From: Anaerolineales bacterium | GTDB taxonomy: Bacteria; Chloroflexota; Anaerolineae; 4572-78; J111 | DNA length: 64,000 nucleotides | Direction of reading: 5' to 3' | Assembly (NCBI GenBank): GCA_015075405.1 | Contig: JABTUK010000001.1 | Coordinates: 1,302,001-1,366,000 of the forward strand | Shown: piece by piece, positions 7,648 to 18,169 of the stretch | Numbering within the stretch: position 1 is the stretch's first letter | Layout of the letters: each line of letters starts with the position of its first letter | Notes under the pieces: model-generated | Told to the model about the DNA's origin: nothing | What the model saw: only the letters and a program-made list of their open reading frames with translations | Databases searched by the model: none | Position numbers and translations under genes: made by a program

Positions 7648-9279
7648 ATGAAATACGTTATCAAATCTGTTCGCACAGTTTTAGCTCTATTCAGTATCCT
7701 TTTGTTAGCCGGGAGCGTTATCTGGGTAGTTCAACATGCTACCCTCAAGCCTATCGTTACCCCGGCTCAACAGCCAGAAACAACGCCCGACGACACACCG
7801 CTGGCCACGACTAATCCCACCCCTTTGCCTACTTCGGTTAGTCCTACCCTACTGCCAGTATCAAATATCAGCAAAATTGTTTTTTCTGATAAAGTGGAAG
7901 GTGTTCGAGATCTTTATATTGTTAATCCTGATGGCACAGCACTAACGAACCTAACTGATAGTTTAGTATCAGGCACTCGTGAGTTTAGGCCCCAGTGGGC
8001 AGCGGATGGGAGCCGGATTTATTTTTCGATTGAGAGTGCTGGCCAGGATGTTAGCCTGAACGCCATCAATCCCGACGGCAGTGGCGCAGTGAAACTGTTT
8101 GATTGGCCCCATCAAATCCTTTCTTACGAGGTCTCCCCCGATAATCAATGGGTGGTTCATCATAGTAATTGCGCCATTTACAAAATCAAACTGGATGGCT
8201 CTGATTTGACCCGCCTGACCGATGAAGTGGGGGGTGATAATGCCCCGGCTATCCAATGTGATGGCTCACCGGCTTGGTCACCCGATGGTAGTTTGATTCT
8301 GTTCATCTCAAATCGCAATCATCCCACCTTTGCTGACCTATACACCATGCAGCCTGATGGCAGCGAGGTAACTCAACTGACCCATTTGAATTTGAATTTC
8401 TCCAATGTTCGCTGGTCGCGGGATGGTCAACAAATTGCTTTTGGGGCGACTGATTCTATGACCAATGTTGGTAATCTGTACCTGATGAATGCTGATGGCA
8501 GCAATTTGCGCCAATTGACCCATTCCACCGCCCAAGATGAACGATGGCTCAAGGTAGATTACGGCATTATCGCTTGGTCGCCAGATGGGACACAGTTGGT
8601 AGTGTCGAGCGATACCCACGATGCACTGGGGTTGGTAGATGTTGCTACCGGGCAGGAAACCTACCCCCTCATTCCCGGCGCAAAAATGAAGGATGCAATG
8701 CAACCCGATTGGTCACCCTGGCTGGGCGGCGTAGTAGCTACGGCCACCCCTACCCTGACGCCGACCCTGGAACTGACCGTCACCGCCACCCTTACCCCCA
8801 CCGAAACACCCACCGACACCCCTACCCCGATGGTGATAACGCCCACCGACACGGCGACCCTCGTGCCAACCGACACGCCTGTGCCTACCGACACACCCAC
8901 CCTTGCCCCGACAGATACGCCCGCGCCGACCGAGACACCCGCACCCCTACCAACGGAGACGCCTGCGTCGACCGACACCCCCACTCCCGGCCCAACGGAG
9001 ACGCCCGTTTCCACCCCTGGCGAAACGGCCACCATCGAGGGTCTCATCGCCGGGCTGGAGGGTTTCTGTCAACAAGGCCAGATTGACAACCAGGGCATCT
9101 GTAACAGTCTACGCGGTAAACTCAGCAAAGCGCAAGGCTATTTGAACCAGGGCAAAAACGACAAAGCCAAAAAAGAGTTGAACGCCTTCAGCCATGAAGT
9201 CCAGGCCCAACAAGGGCAGCACATCACCGTCGAGGCAGCCGACCAACTGCTGGCTTGGGCCGGGCAACTAAGCCAGTAG
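7648..9279 (+). CDS. Membrane-anchored PD40/TolB-like propeller with Thr/Pro linker
   Basis: A 543-residue protein. An N-terminal signal anchor ([18 protein letters not shown]) is followed by a Thr/Pro spacer, a PD40/WD40-like propeller with repeated WSPDG-type motifs ([44 protein letters not shown]), a long TPT(D/E)TP linker (about residues 365-455) and a small helical C-terminal domain resembling FIVAR-type modules. The start is set by comparison with the paralogue at 10642: both have TGGAGATT upstream of an ATG leading into M(K/R)Y(V/I)[12 protein letters not shown]. It is translationally close to the preceding lysozyme-like gene, and the pair is duplicated downstream. Confidence 0.85.
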   Translation: MKYVIKSVRTVLALFSILLLAGSVIWVVQHATLKPIVTPAQQPETTPDDTPLATTNPTPLPTSVSPTLLPVSNISKIVFSDKVEGVRDLYIVNPDGTALTNLTDSLVSGTREFRPQWAADGSRIYFSIESAGQDVSLNAINPDGSGAVKLFDWPHQILSYEVSPDNQWVVHHSNCAIYKIKLDGSDLTRLTDEVGGDNAPAIQCDGSPAWSPDGSLILFISNRNHPTFADLYTMQPDGSEVTQLTHLNLNFSNVRWSRDGQQIAFGATDSMTNVGNLYLMNADGSNLRQLTHSTAQDERWLKVDYGIIAWSPDGTQLVVSSDTHDALGLVDVATGQETYPLIPGAKMKDAMQPDWSPWLGGVVATATPTLTPTLELTVTATLTPTETPTDTPTPMVITPTDTATLVPTDTPVPTDTPTLAPTDTPAPTETPAPLPTETPASTDTPTPGPTETPVSTPGETATIEGLIAGLEGFCQQGQIDNQGICNSLRGKLSKAQGYLNQGKNDKAKKELNAFSHEVQAQQGQHITVEAADQLLAWAGQLSQ

Positions 9280-9471
9280 CACCCAACCGAGCTGTCCATC
9301 TCAACAACTCAGTACAGGTCACGCCATAAGCTCTCATTCGAGGGCAGGCGTGGCCTGCTTTGCTTAATAAAATCCGCCTGAAAACTGCTAAAAATGGTTC
9401 ATCAGCCTGCTTCAGCGGGCTTTCATTTATGGTAGCCGGGCGTTTCAACGCTCGGCGAGCAGCGTTGGCCC
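9280..9471. other. Spacer at the duplication breakpoint
   Basis: No gene is seen. Small hairpins are present (GCAGGCGTGGCCTGC near 9342-9356; AGCCTGCTTCAGCGGGCT at about 9403-9420, followed by TTTCATTT), the second being a possible weak terminator for the propeller gene. Homology to the first module resumes abruptly near 9472. Confidence 0.5.
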
Positions 9472-10629
9472 GGCCTGTGGTCGGCCAGCCTGTACAACCC
9501 AAACGGGTTTGGACCAACCGTAAGTGTGCAAGCCGACTTGCCCGGTGTCCCGGATTGTGTCGAACCGGCGCTGACCGTCCCGGCTGCCTCGCCGGTACAC
9601 ATCCAGAGTATCCAGGCCGCCGGGCCAAATCCCGACGCAGATGGCCTGGCGCTCAAAGTCACGACCAGTGATGGCAGCTTGCCAACAGTGGTGTTAAGCC
9701 GCTATCAGGCAAGTGCGACTGGCTTGGATGGAGCGTGGGAGACGGTTTTCACTGGCCCGCTACCGACTGATGGCGCTCTCTCTGTGCCGGGCCAGTTTGT
9801 GAATAATGGCGAAAATTTGTATCGAGTGATGGTTGAAGACCAACCCGGCGTAGAAGATGTGGAGGGATTTTACGCGGTGACTATAGACGAGCATCTAGCC
9901 CTGACCGAAAGCGGCGATTATCACCAGCGGCAGGCATTGGTTTTCAGGGATACGGTACGGGAAGTGATCGGTAGTAATAGAAAATATGCAGCAATCTTTC
10001 CCGAGCAACTCGTTGTAGCAATGGGAACGGCAGAAACCGGCTCAATGTTTAATAATGCCACAGCCAATAGTGATGGCATTATGCAAGTGACCTGCAATGG
10101 TGGCAAAGGTACAACAGAGGGGCAAGATTGCGACACTTACGCTTATACAGATACAGCGGCTAGCATCAAGTTTAATGTGAGTGATGCCTTGTCAGCCTTG
10201 TTTAATGGTTACCAACTCGCAAAAGGACAGCAGGTACAGTACGATCCCGAAGAAAATTGTAAACCTATTCCTGAATTAAATAATTCTACCGTGGTTGACC
10301 CGTTAGTTACGTCTGTGGTTTACTACAATGGTTGGAGTTGTTACTTAAAAATCTACAAACGAGGTGGGGGTAATCCATGGTATCTGCACTCAGTAGCCCG
10401 TCAATTAGATCCACAACTCGATGACCCTAACCCACCTAATCTCACACCCGACTATCCTAATGCTCCTCAAAAAAATGGTTGGAGGCGGTTACCCGCGCTT
10501 ACTGACCAAACAATGAACATTGCCCAATTCTTTGCCGATACCGATGATTTGGCCGGGGTTGGGTTAGCGCCTGACTTGGTAGAGCGGTTGGATTATGGTC
10601 AGAATTACGTTAATCAGAATATGCAGTAA
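9472..10629 (+). pseudogene. 5'-truncated duplicate of the lysozyme-like protein
   Basis: This copy matches the C-terminal part of the 4964-7636 protein (LWSASLYNPNGFG against LWSASLHNPNGFG, then similar residues to the shared ending VERLDYGQNYVNQNMQ). Homology begins near 9472 in an open frame without ATG; the first usable start is a GTG at 9526, inside the homologous region and without a signal peptide or Asp-box propeller. The lysozyme-like core is kept with a small change (GTAETGSMFNN, SDGIMQVT). Without a signal peptide it is unlikely to reach the site where the intact copy acts, so I treat it as a remnant, although the frame remains open and could be translated. Confidence 0.75.
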
Positions 10630-10641
10630 GTGGAGATTACC

Positions 10642-12381
10642 ATGAGATATATTACTAAATCTGTTCGCACAGTTTTAGCTCTATTTAGTATCCTTTTGTT
10701 AGCCGGGAGTGTTATCTGGGTAGTTCAACATGCTACCCCCCGTGCTACTGTTACCCCAGCCCAACAGCCAGAAACAACACCTGCCGACACACCACCGGTC
10801 ACGACTAATCCAGATACCCCTGTACCTTCTACGGTTAGTCCCACTCTACAGCCATCCTCAGTTACCTCTAGTATTGTCTTCGTTGACTTGGTTGAACGAG
10901 ACGGGTATAAAGGTGTTCAGGATCTATTCACCATCAAACCTGATGGCACTGAGTTAGTTAATCTAACCCAGGCACTTGGGTTAGATAGTTTCGAAGCAAG
11001 ACCCCAATGGGCAGCGGATGGAAGTCGAGTTTATTTTTCGATTGATGGTCCTAATCAAGATGTTAGCCTGAACGCCATCAATCCCGACGGCAGCGGCGCA
11101 GTGAAACTATTTGACTGGCCGCACCAAATCACCTCTTATGATGTTTCCCCTGATAATCAGTGGGTAATCTATTCTGCTAATGATGCTTCTACCGCCGGCA
11201 ATCCGATGTGTGTTATCTATAAAATTAGAATTGATGGTTCTGATTTGACTCGGCTGACCGATGAGGTGGGAGGTGAAAATGCCCCCAATCGTCAATGTGA
11301 TGGAGGGCAGGTTTGGTCACCGGATGGTAATTTAATCCTGTTCCTTTCAAGCCGAAATCATCGGATTAATGATACCACCAATGCTGATATATACACGATG
11401 CATCCTGATGGCAGTGAGGTAACTCAACTGACAAACTTGAACTTACGGTTTTTTAGCGTTCAATGGTCACAAGATGGACAGCAAATTGCTTTTGGAGCGG
11501 CAGATTCAATGACGAATGTGGGCAATCTATACGTAATGAACACTGATGGCAGCAACCTACGCCAACTAACCCATTCCACTGCTCAGGATATACGAGGATT
11601 TGATAGAGATTATGGAATTATTGCCTGGTCGCCGGATGGGACACAGTTGGTAGTGTCGAGCGATACCCACGATGCCCTGGGATTGGTAGATGTTGCCACC
11701 GGGCAGGAAACCTACCCCCTCATTCCCGGCGCAGAAATGAGGGATGCGATGCAACCCGACTGGTCGCCCTACCTCGGCGGCGTTGCGGCTACGGTTACCC
11801 CCACCCTGACGCCTACCCTGGAACTCACTGCTACCGCCACTCTCACTCCCACCGAAACGCCCACCGATACCCCGGCAGTGATAACACCTACCGACACGGC
11901 CACCCTCGTTCCGACCGACACGCCTGTTCCCGCGCCCACCGATACAGCCACCCTCACGCCGACAGATACACCCACATCCGCTCCTACCGACACGCCCACT
12001 CCCCTACCAACGGAGACGCCGGTTCCTACCCCCACGCTGAACAGCGCCACCGCCTGCCAGCTCTACCCCATCACCCTCAGCGCCGCAACACTTGCCACCG
12101 CCGGCCCAGGCCAGCCGCTCACCGATCTCTCCGGCGGAACCGCCCCCGGCAACTTCGGCTGGCTGAGTTGGAACGGCGATAACGGTGTGCCTGCCCTGGT
12201 TGCCAGCTTAACCCCGCCCGGCAACAGCGCCAGTTACACCAATCCCAACGACACAGCCGACCACAGTTTGTCCGTCGGGGATTGGGTAACCGGACTGCCG
12301 GGAGCGAAAAACAGCAAGCAAGTCCGCCAGACATTGGACGCCCTTAAATCGCAGGTCATCACCGTGCCGGTGTGGGATTAA
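10642..12381 (+). CDS. Second membrane-anchored propeller, ended early by an in-frame stop
   Basis: A 579-residue paralogue of the 7648-9279 protein: near-identical signal anchor, PD40 propeller motifs and TPTDTP linker, but a different C-terminal module (from about residue 470) of a type often found at the end of chloroflexal Tad-associated proteins. The frame stops at TAA 12379-12381 right after VITVPVWD, yet the same frame continues with 42 sensible codons (VQGQGNNAQYRVSGFAQ...) to a second TAA at 12508-12510, so the last part of the domain has been cut off by a nonsense mutation. The ATG start at 10642 is supported by GTGGAGATT upstream and by the paralogue. Confidence 0.82.
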   Translation: MRYITKSVRTVLALFSILLLAGSVIWVVQHATPRATVTPAQQPETTPADTPPVTTNPDTPVPSTVSPTLQPSSVTSSIVFVDLVERDGYKGVQDLFTIKPDGTELVNLTQALGLDSFEARPQWAADGSRVYFSIDGPNQDVSLNAINPDGSGAVKLFDWPHQITSYDVSPDNQWVIYSANDASTAGNPMCVIYKIRIDGSDLTRLTDEVGGENAPNRQCDGGQVWSPDGNLILFLSSRNHRINDTTNADIYTMHPDGSEVTQLTNLNLRFFSVQWSQDGQQIAFGAADSMTNVGNLYVMNTDGSNLRQLTHSTAQDIRGFDRDYGIIAWSPDGTQLVVSSDTHDALGLVDVATGQETYPLIPGAEMRDAMQPDWSPYLGGVAATVTPTLTPTLELTATATLTPTETPTDTPAVITPTDTATLVPTDTPVPAPTDTATLTPTDTPTSAPTDTPTPLPTETPVPTPTLNSATACQLYPITLSAATLATAGPGQPLTDLSGGTAPGNFGWLSWNGDNGVPALVASLTPPGNSASYTNPNDTADHSLSVGDWVTGLPGAKNSKQVRQTLDALKSQVITVPVWD

Positions 12382-12510
12382 GTCCAGGGGCAGGGGAACA
12401 ACGCCCAATACCGGGTCTCGGGCTTCGCCCAGGCGCAACTCACCGGCTACGATTTGGGCGGGCAGAACCACCTCTCGGTCACTTTCCAGGGCACGGTCTC
12501 ATGCGAATAA
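12382..12510 (+). pseudogene. Read-on segment of the second propeller protein
   Basis: Forty-two codons in the same frame as the preceding CDS complete its C-terminal module (QYRVSGFAQAQLTGYDL, then a strand ending TVSCE). It has no start codon or ribosome site of its own, so it is the detached end of the protein unless the TAA is read through. Confidence 0.75.
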
Positions 12511-12563
12511 ACCAGGGAAAGGGTAACTGACTCTGGCTAAATGCAAACTTATCTTCAATCACA

Positions 12564-12590
12564 GGGCCGGGAATTTTCCCCGGCCCTTTT
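12564..12590 (+). terminator. Intrinsic terminator
   Basis: A GGGCCGGG / CCCGGCCC stem with an AATTTTC loop is followed by TTTT. It closes the duplicated exported-protein module and lies 56 bp before rarA. Confidence 0.88.
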
Positions 12591-12646
12591 CTGTTCCAAC
12601 AGATTTTTTGTTTCCCTCAACGAGGCGTTCATGCTACAATAGCCGG

Positions 12647-14941
12647 ATGGATTTATTCGACCACGCCCGCGAGCAGCAAATTGAAAAAGAAGCGCCGCTG
12701 GCCGCCCGCATGCGCCCGCGCACCCTGGACGAGTTTATCGGCCAGACCCACATCCTGGGGCCGGGGCGATTGCTGCGGCGGGCCATCCAGGCCGACCAGC
12801 TCTCGTCGCTGATTTTTTACGGCCCGCCGGGCACCGGCAAAACCACCCTGGCCCGGATTATTGCCAACACCACCCACGCCCATTTTATTGCCCTCAATGC
12901 CGTCCTGAGCGGGGTCAAGGATATCCGCGAGGCCATCGAGGTTGCTCGAAACAAGCGCGGCATGTTTGGCCAAAAAACCATTCTGTTCATTGACGAAGTG
13001 CATCGCTTCAACAAGGCCCAGCAGGATGCGTTATTGCCCCACGTCGAAAACGGCACCGTTATTTTGATTGGCGCTACCACCGAGAATCCCTATTTTGAGG
13101 TCAACAAAGCCCTGGTCTCGCGCTCGCGCATTTTTCAACTACGCAGCCTGACCGAGGACGATTTGCGGGCCATCACCCAGCAAACCCTGGCCGACCCAGA
13201 ACGGGGCTATGGCCGGCTCAAGGTCAATTTGACCGAAGAGGCGCTCGATCACCTGGTCAATGTAGCTAACGGCGATGCCCGCGCCGTGCTAAACGCCCTG
13301 GAATTGGCGGTCGAAACCACCCCGCCCGACGCCTATGGCCTGATTAATATCACCACGGAGGTGGCCGAAGAATCGATCCAGCGCCGGGCGGTGCTGTACG
13401 ACAAAGACGGCGACGCCCATTTCGACACCATCTCTGCCTTTATCAAGTCGCTGCGCGGCTCCGATGTGGACGCGGCCCTCTACTGGCTGGCCAAAATGGT
13501 TTACGCCGGCGAAGACCCGCGCTTTATTTTTCGGCGCATGATCATTTTTGCCGGAGAAGACATCGGCCTGGCCGACCCCAACGCCCTCCGCGTGGTTATG
13601 GCGGCAGCCCAGGCTTATGATTACGTCGGCCTGCCCGAAGGCCGCTTTCATCTGGCTGAAGCCTGTCTCTACCTGGCCACCGCCCCCAAAAGCAACTCCG
13701 CTTTTGCCTTTTTTGATGCCCTGGCGACAGTGGAACAGGAGCGCGAAGCTGAAGTGCCTGACCACCTGCGCGATGCCAGCCGCGACGCGGAGGGCCTGGG
13801 CCACGGCGAGGGCTATCTTTATCCTCACGCCTACCGCGATCATTGGGTGGCGCAGCAATATCTACCCGCTGCTTTGCAGGGTCGAGTCTTTTACCAGCCC
13901 GGCGACCAGGGCTACGAAGCGACCATCCGCGAGCAGGTTTCCCGCCGGCGCGAAGAACAACTGGCCGCCATGCTGGAGGCCGAAGAGTCGCTGGCCGGGC
14001 CGGCTGAAACGGGCGGCAAAGGACCGGTCGCTCAAAATCGCTGGCTGCAACGCACGTTGAGCAATGTGGGCCAGCAGTTGGGCCACATCCGCGACCGGGT
14101 GTTTGCGCTGGCCAGGGTAGAGCGGCACGATTTGGTGCTGGATTTGAACGCCGGAACCGGGCTGCTCACCTGGGAAGCCGTGCGCCGCGCGCCGGTGGGT
14201 GGGGTGTGGACTTTGGCCGCCACGCCGCAAATCGCCACTGCCCTGGAACAGCAGGCCCATAATTTGGACAGCCTGGAAAGGCCGGTTATTTTAACTGGCG
14301 AGGTAACAGAGCTGCTCCAGCGAATGGCCGCGAAGCGTGGCGAATGGCGAATGGCGAATCCCACATTCGCTCATTCGCCATTCGCTGATTCGCCATTCTT
14401 TGATGTTATCATTGGCCGCAACACTTTTACCCATTTGACTGATAAAGCTGCCGCAGCCCAAATCATCGCCGCCCTGCTGAAACCCGGCGGCCGGCTGGCC
14501 CTGGCCGAAATTGTCCCGCGCCATACTCAACGCCTGCACCAATTGGTTGATCTATCCGGCCTGCCCGCCTCACTGGCTGATCGGGTGCGGGCGGCCGAAG
14601 AGGGAATTTATGCCAACGCTGCCGATCCCATGCTCAATTGGGACGCGCCCGATTTGCAGGCCATTTTTCAGGCGGCCGGCCTGTCCTCCCTTGAACTCGT
14701 CGTCGAAACCCTGACCTCGGATTTAACGATTAGCGCAGACCAACTCGAGCGCTGGTTTGCCCTGACCGGAGGGCCGGGGCGACGGCCCACCTTTGCTCAG
14801 CATTTGCTAAATAACGCCTCAGCCCAAATTACTCAGGCTGAATTAAGCGAAGTCAAACGCATGTTTGAACGCCAGTTATTGGGCCAGATCATTGCCTGGC
14901 CAACCACTGTTGCTTACCTCGTGGCGCATAAGACCAAGTAA
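12647..14941 (+). CDS. rarA: RarA/MgsA AAA+ ATPase fused to a class I SAM-dependent methyltransferase
   Basis: A 764-residue protein. Residues 1 to about 430 are a RarA (MgsA/WRNIP1-type) replication-fork ATPase: Walker [10 protein letters not shown], Walker [11 protein letters not shown], sensor 1 [11 protein letters not shown], then the usual C-terminal tetramerisation helices ending in a [11 protein letters not shown] segment. Typical RarA stops near 440 residues; here about 330 more residues form a Rossmann methyltransferase with motif [10 protein letters not shown] and a later [14 protein letters not shown]. RarA acts at stalled forks; the role of the methyltransferase part is unknown. 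The start at 12647 ([11 protein letters not shown]) is preferred over an upstream ATG because family members begin here. A repeat of GCGAATG words forming an inverted repeat (14338-14398) lies in frame inside the methyltransferase part. Confidence 0.88.
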   Translation: MDLFDHAREQQIEKEAPLAARMRPRTLDEFIGQTHILGPGRLLRRAIQADQLSSLIFYGPPGTGKTTLARIIANTTHAHFIALNAVLSGVKDIREAIEVARNKRGMFGQKTILFIDEVHRFNKAQQDALLPHVENGTVILIGATTENPYFEVNKALVSRSRIFQLRSLTEDDLRAITQQTLADPERGYGRLKVNLTEEALDHLVNVANGDARAVLNALELAVETTPPDAYGLINITTEVAEESIQRRAVLYDKDGDAHFDTISAFIKSLRGSDVDAALYWLAKMVYAGEDPRFIFRRMIIFAGEDIGLADPNALRVVMAAAQAYDYVGLPEGRFHLAEACLYLATAPKSNSAFAFFDALATVEQEREAEVPDHLRDASRDAEGLGHGEGYLYPHAYRDHWVAQQYLPAALQGRVFYQPGDQGYEATIREQVSRRREEQLAAMLEAEESLAGPAETGGKGPVAQNRWLQRTLSNVGQQLGHIRDRVFALARVERHDLVLDLNAGTGLLTWEAVRRAPVGGVWTLAATPQIATALEQQAHNLDSLERPVILTGEVTELLQRMAAKRGEWRMANPTFAHSPFADSPFFDVIIGRNTFTHLTDKAAAAQIIAALLKPGGRLALAEIVPRHTQRLHQLVDLSGLPASLADRVRAAEEGIYANAADPMLNWDAPDLQAIFQAAGLSSLELVVETLTSDLTISADQLERWFALTGGPGRRPTFAQHLLNNASAQITQAELSEVKRMFERQLLGQIIAWPTTVAYLVAHKTK
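14338..14398. repeat. Heptamer-word hairpin inside the rarA reading frame
   Basis: The left arm has three copies of a GCGAATG word; the right arm has the complement CATTCGC repeated with small changes. The repeat is translated as an [19 protein letters not shown] insert between two recognisable methyltransferase strands, so it was tolerated in frame. Confidence 0.8.
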
Positions 14942-14942
14942 T

Positions 14943-15062
14943 AAGGCAATTCCAAGATTCAAATCCCTCAACGGCGTGGTGCGTGGTGCGTTTAAGTTAC
15001 GCACCACGTACCACGCACTACGCACCACAAGAATTGACGTTTTATTTTCTTGGAGTTGCCTA
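14943..15062. repeat. Nested inverted repeat of GCGTGGT words
   Basis: Outer arms AGGCAATTCCAAGA and TCTTGGAGTTGCCT (one mismatch) enclose heptamer arms: GCGTGGT repeated at 14974-14990 and ACCACGC-type words repeated at 15001-15028. It lies between rarA and the transporter gene. Confidence 0.8.
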
Positions 15063-15123
15063 ACTACCTTGTTGCTCGTTTTCTTAAATTTATTTCACGT
15101 TTCAGCTTGAAAGGAACGCCGGC

Positions 15124-16908
15124 ATGACGTTTGAAATGGGCCTGGTTTTTGTTATTCTGATTACGGCGCTTGTTTTATTTATGACCGAAAAACTAAGCGC
15201 CGATATTGTCGCCATCCTGGTGCTGATAACTCTGGGTCTGACCGGACTGGTCGAGGTTGACGATTTATTTTCCGGCTTTGCCAATACGGCGGTGATAACG
15301 GTGGGAGCGGTTTTTATCATTGGCGAAGGGCTGTACCAAACCGGTGTAGCCGATTTTTTTGGGGACAAAATTCTCAAAATAGCCGGCCCCAGCGAAATCC
15401 GGCTCATCGCCTTATTGATGGTGGTGGCCGGCGTCCTTTCAGCTTTTATGAACAATGTGGGGGCGACGGCTGTTTTTATGCCGGTCGCTCTCAGTATTTC
15501 CCGCCAAACCCGGATTCCGGTCTCGAAGTTTCTCATCCCCATCTCATTTTCCTCGCTGATGGGGGGTAACATTACCCTCATCGGCACCCCGCCGAACATC
15601 CTGGCGGCGGATATTTTGAGGCAAACCACCGGCCAAACGCTTGCCTTTTTCGATTTTGCCCCCATGGGGCTGCTCATTCTTGGCTTTGGTATTATCTATA
15701 TGGTCTTTATTGGCCGCCATCTGTTGCCCAGCCGCTTGCAAGCCGACTTGACCGAAAGCTACCCGGTGCGCGAATACCTGAGCGAAATCCGGGTTCTGCC
15801 CAGTTCGCCTCTGGCCGGTAAAACCGTGTTGGAGAGTCGCTTTGGCGAAGCCTATAATTTGACGATTGTCGGCTTTATCCGGGGGGAGGAAAAACAGCTA
15901 TCCATTCGCCGCAACGACCGCATTCTGGGCAATGATATTTTGCTGGTCAAAGGCAGCCTGGATAAGATTTTGCAGGCCGGCCGCAGCCAGGATTTACAGA
16001 TTGAACCCGATGCCAAGCACACCGAGGAAACTGATCTGAAATCAAAAGATGTCATGGTGACCGAGGTGGTGTTGGATGTCAATTCTACCCTGGCCGGGCA
16101 AAGCCTGAAGGACATTCGCTTTCGGGAAAAGTACCGGCTCACGGTCCTGGCTTTGTGGCGGCGCGGTTACTTTGTCGAAGGGCCGTTGAGCGAAGAACCG
16201 CTCCAACCCGGCGATATGCTGTTGGTGCAGGGCCGGCGTGATTTTGTCAACATTCTGCGCACCAGCTCCGACTTCCTGGTATTGGAACCCGTTCCGCTCG
16301 AAACGCGCCGGACGGCTAAAGCGCCGATAGCCCTGGCTATTTTTGCTGTCTTTTTGGTGGTAATTATTAGCGAGCTGCTCCCCATTGCCCTGGCCGGAGT
16401 GGTTGCGGCGCTGTTCATGGTCTTGCTGGGGGTGTTGAATATTGACGAGGGCTACCAATCCATTGACTGGCGCTCGATCCTCTTGATTGCGGGGATGCTG
16501 CCCATGGGCCTGGCCATGGAGTCAACCGGCGCGGCCAAATACCTGGCCGATCTGGTGGTTAACCAGATGGCCGGGTTTGGCGCACTGGCAATTTTGCTCG
16601 GTATTTATATTTTGTCGGCCTTGATTACCCAATCGTTATCCAATGCTGCGGCTATTGTCCTGATTGGTCCTATTGCGATTAATATCGCTCATGGCCTGGG
16701 GGCAGATCCGCGCGCTTTTTTGATGGCGGTGGTGATTGCCGTCAGCAATGATTACCTTACCCCCATCGGCCACCAGTCTAACACTCTGGTTTTTGGGCCA
16801 GGCGGTTATAAGTTTAGCGATTATACCAAGGTGGGCCTCGGCTTGAGCCTGACCTACCTAATTTTGGTGGCCGTAGCCCTGCCGATTTTCTGGCCCTTGT
16901 TTCCGTAA
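15124..16908 (+). CDS. SLC13/DASS-family transporter with two RCK_C (TrkA-C) domains
   Basis: A 594-residue integral membrane protein. Two hydrophobic blocks (about 1-205 and 400-594) flank a soluble middle with two TrkA-C/RCK_C-like modules (VREYLSEIRVLPSSPLAGKT and VMVTEVVLDVNSTLAGQSL). The first block holds NNVGATAVFMPVALS and GTPPNILAA and the second QSLSNAAAIVLIGPIA, matching the paired substrate- and Na+-binding SNT-type motifs of the divalent-anion/Na+ symporter family. The likely substrate is a dicarboxylate, sulfate or similar anion; the sequence does not settle which. RCK_C domains suggest ligand gating. An AAAGGAAC ribosome site lies about 6 bp before the ATG. Confidence 0.85.
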   Translation: MTFEMGLVFVILITALVLFMTEKLSADIVAILVLITLGLTGLVEVDDLFSGFANTAVITVGAVFIIGEGLYQTGVADFFGDKILKIAGPSEIRLIALLMVVAGVLSAFMNNVGATAVFMPVALSISRQTRIPVSKFLIPISFSSLMGGNITLIGTPPNILAADILRQTTGQTLAFFDFAPMGLLILGFGIIYMVFIGRHLLPSRLQADLTESYPVREYLSEIRVLPSSPLAGKTVLESRFGEAYNLTIVGFIRGEEKQLSIRRNDRILGNDILLVKGSLDKILQAGRSQDLQIEPDAKHTEETDLKSKDVMVTEVVLDVNSTLAGQSLKDIRFREKYRLTVLALWRRGYFVEGPLSEEPLQPGDMLLVQGRRDFVNILRTSSDFLVLEPVPLETRRTAKAPIALAIFAVFLVVIISELLPIALAGVVAALFMVLLGVLNIDEGYQSIDWRSILLIAGMLPMGLAMESTGAAKYLADLVVNQMAGFGALAILLGIYILSALITQSLSNAAAIVLIGPIAINIAHGLGADPRAFLMAVVIAVSNDYLTPIGHQSNTLVFGPGGYKFSDYTKVGLGLSLTYLILVAVALPIFWPLFP

Positions 16909-17012
16909 AAGTGGAGCCTCCCCCCAGGTTGCTCGATGGAGGAGTTTTTGTCCAGGCCACAAAGAGGAGAGGTATCAAGAAGCCAATGGAAGCAGGTTGG
17001 GTTGAATCTGCT

Positions 17013-18086
17013 TTACTCCTCCACCAACCCAATGGCCCGATATAACTCGTCGAAATCCAGCAGGTTGTTCAGGAGCAGGGCAAAGCGGCTCACTTTTTCC
17101 GTCTGGTGGAAGCGTGTTTTGCCAAAAAATTGTTCAACCCTTTCCACCGTGGTCAGGGTGTCGTGGGGCGAGAGGATAATTGCCACGTTGCGTTCTTCTG
17201 CCCTGGCCGCAATCATAGGGTTAGGGCGAGTATTGCCGGTCAAAATAAGCACTTTGGTCGAGGTTTCCAGGGCGGCCAATTGAATATCCGGCCGGTCGCC
17301 TCCCACAATAACCGCTTTATTTTTGACCTGGCGGAAATGGTTAAGGGCTTGATCCACATTCATTGCAGCGACGGTCAGGTTTTCGACCAGATCATCCAGA
17401 CATTCCCCACAGATCAATTCGCCCTGTAGGGCATCCACAATTTCGCTGATATTGATTGAGTGCAAGGTCTGCTGGTAAGGCAAAACGGCCAAAACCATGA
17501 CGCCCTGTTTGCGCACATAAGGCAGCACCAATTCATGCACATATTGCAGGCGATTTTCCGGGACGCTATTAATAATCACCCCGACCAGCCGCTCCCCCAG
17601 CCGGGTCAGGGCGGTTAGGGTATCGTCAACAACCTGAAGGCTGTTTTGATAACCCACTACGGTAATAACTTTGGCATCCACTAGATTTGCCACCTCGTTG
17701 AGTGACAGGTTGACAATATAGCCTTCCCGGAAATTGTCGCTGCCTTCCATCACCACAATGTCTTTGTTTTTGCTGACAATTTGGGCGGCTTTCTTAACTT
17801 CCTGGCTATAATCTGCCCCTCCATCCGCCAAAATTTTGAGCATCCGCTGGCCGGTGACCACTACCGGGGCCAGGGTTTCCAACGGTTCTCTTAAATTAAA
17901 AGTTTCTTTGATAAAACGAGCATCCTCGTCAATCATGCTCTCGCTCAAAACGCGGGCGGCGCTGCTAAACGGCTTGAGATAGCCTACCCGAAAACCGTCT
18001 TTTTTCATCCGGTGGATAAAGGTGGCGCAGACCGCGCTTTTACCCGAAAAGCTTTGGGTTGAAGTAATGTATAGATTAATTGTCAT
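17013..18086 (-). CDS. BioD-like/DRTGG domain protein related to the phosphotransacetylase N-terminus
   Basis: A 357-residue cytosolic protein. The N-terminal part is a dethiobiotin-synthetase-like P-loop fold (YITSTQSFSGKSA, residues 6-18; VVMEGSDNF further on), followed by a DRTGG-like segment (VIVGGDRPDIQLAALETSTKVLILTG is the characteristic region). This arrangement is found as the N-terminal regulatory half of long phosphotransacetylases and as stand-alone proteins beside acyl-CoA synthetases. No catalytic PTA domain is present. It begins about 80 bp downstream of the ADP-forming acyl-CoA synthetase gene on the same strand, so the two are likely co-transcribed and both concern acetyl-CoA metabolism; a regulatory role is inferred. 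Confidence 0.78.
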   Translation of the reverse strand: MTINLYITSTQSFSGKSAVCATFIHRMKKDGFRVGYLKPFSSAARVLSESMIDEDARFIKETFNLREPLETLAPVVVTGQRMLKILADGGADYSQEVKKAAQIVSKNKDIVVMEGSDNFREGYIVNLSLNEVANLVDAKVITVVGYQNSLQVVDDTLTALTRLGERLVGVIINSVPENRLQYVHELVLPYVRKQGVMVLAVLPYQQTLHSINISEIVDALQGELICGECLDDLVENLTVAAMNVDQALNHFRQVKNKAVIVGGDRPDIQLAALETSTKVLILTGNTRPNPMIAARAEERNVAIILSPHDTLTTVERVEQFFGKTRFHQTEKVSRFALLLNNLLDFDELYRAIGLVEE

Positions 18087-18169
18087 GGCAAAACTCCCTG
18101 ATAGGACCGCCGACCACGGCCGGCCAACCGTCGCTGTTCTGGCAGCGGCTTACCGGCAGTCGTTGGCGG

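Noticed and set aside
8750..9020. Periodic ACCGACACGCC units looking like a CRISPR or tandem array
   Set aside because: They are in-frame linker codons of the propeller gene with no unique spacers.
8544..9086. ORFs in other frames over the TPTDTP linkers (also around 11769-12050 and 28960-29205)
   Set aside because: They are frame shadows of the repetitive Thr/Pro codons, reading as RHPHP or GVGVS repeats.
16909..17012. GGAGCCTCCCC...GGAGGAGTTTTT after the transporter as a terminator
   Set aside because: Pairing is weak and poorly spaced, so it is not listed as a feature.
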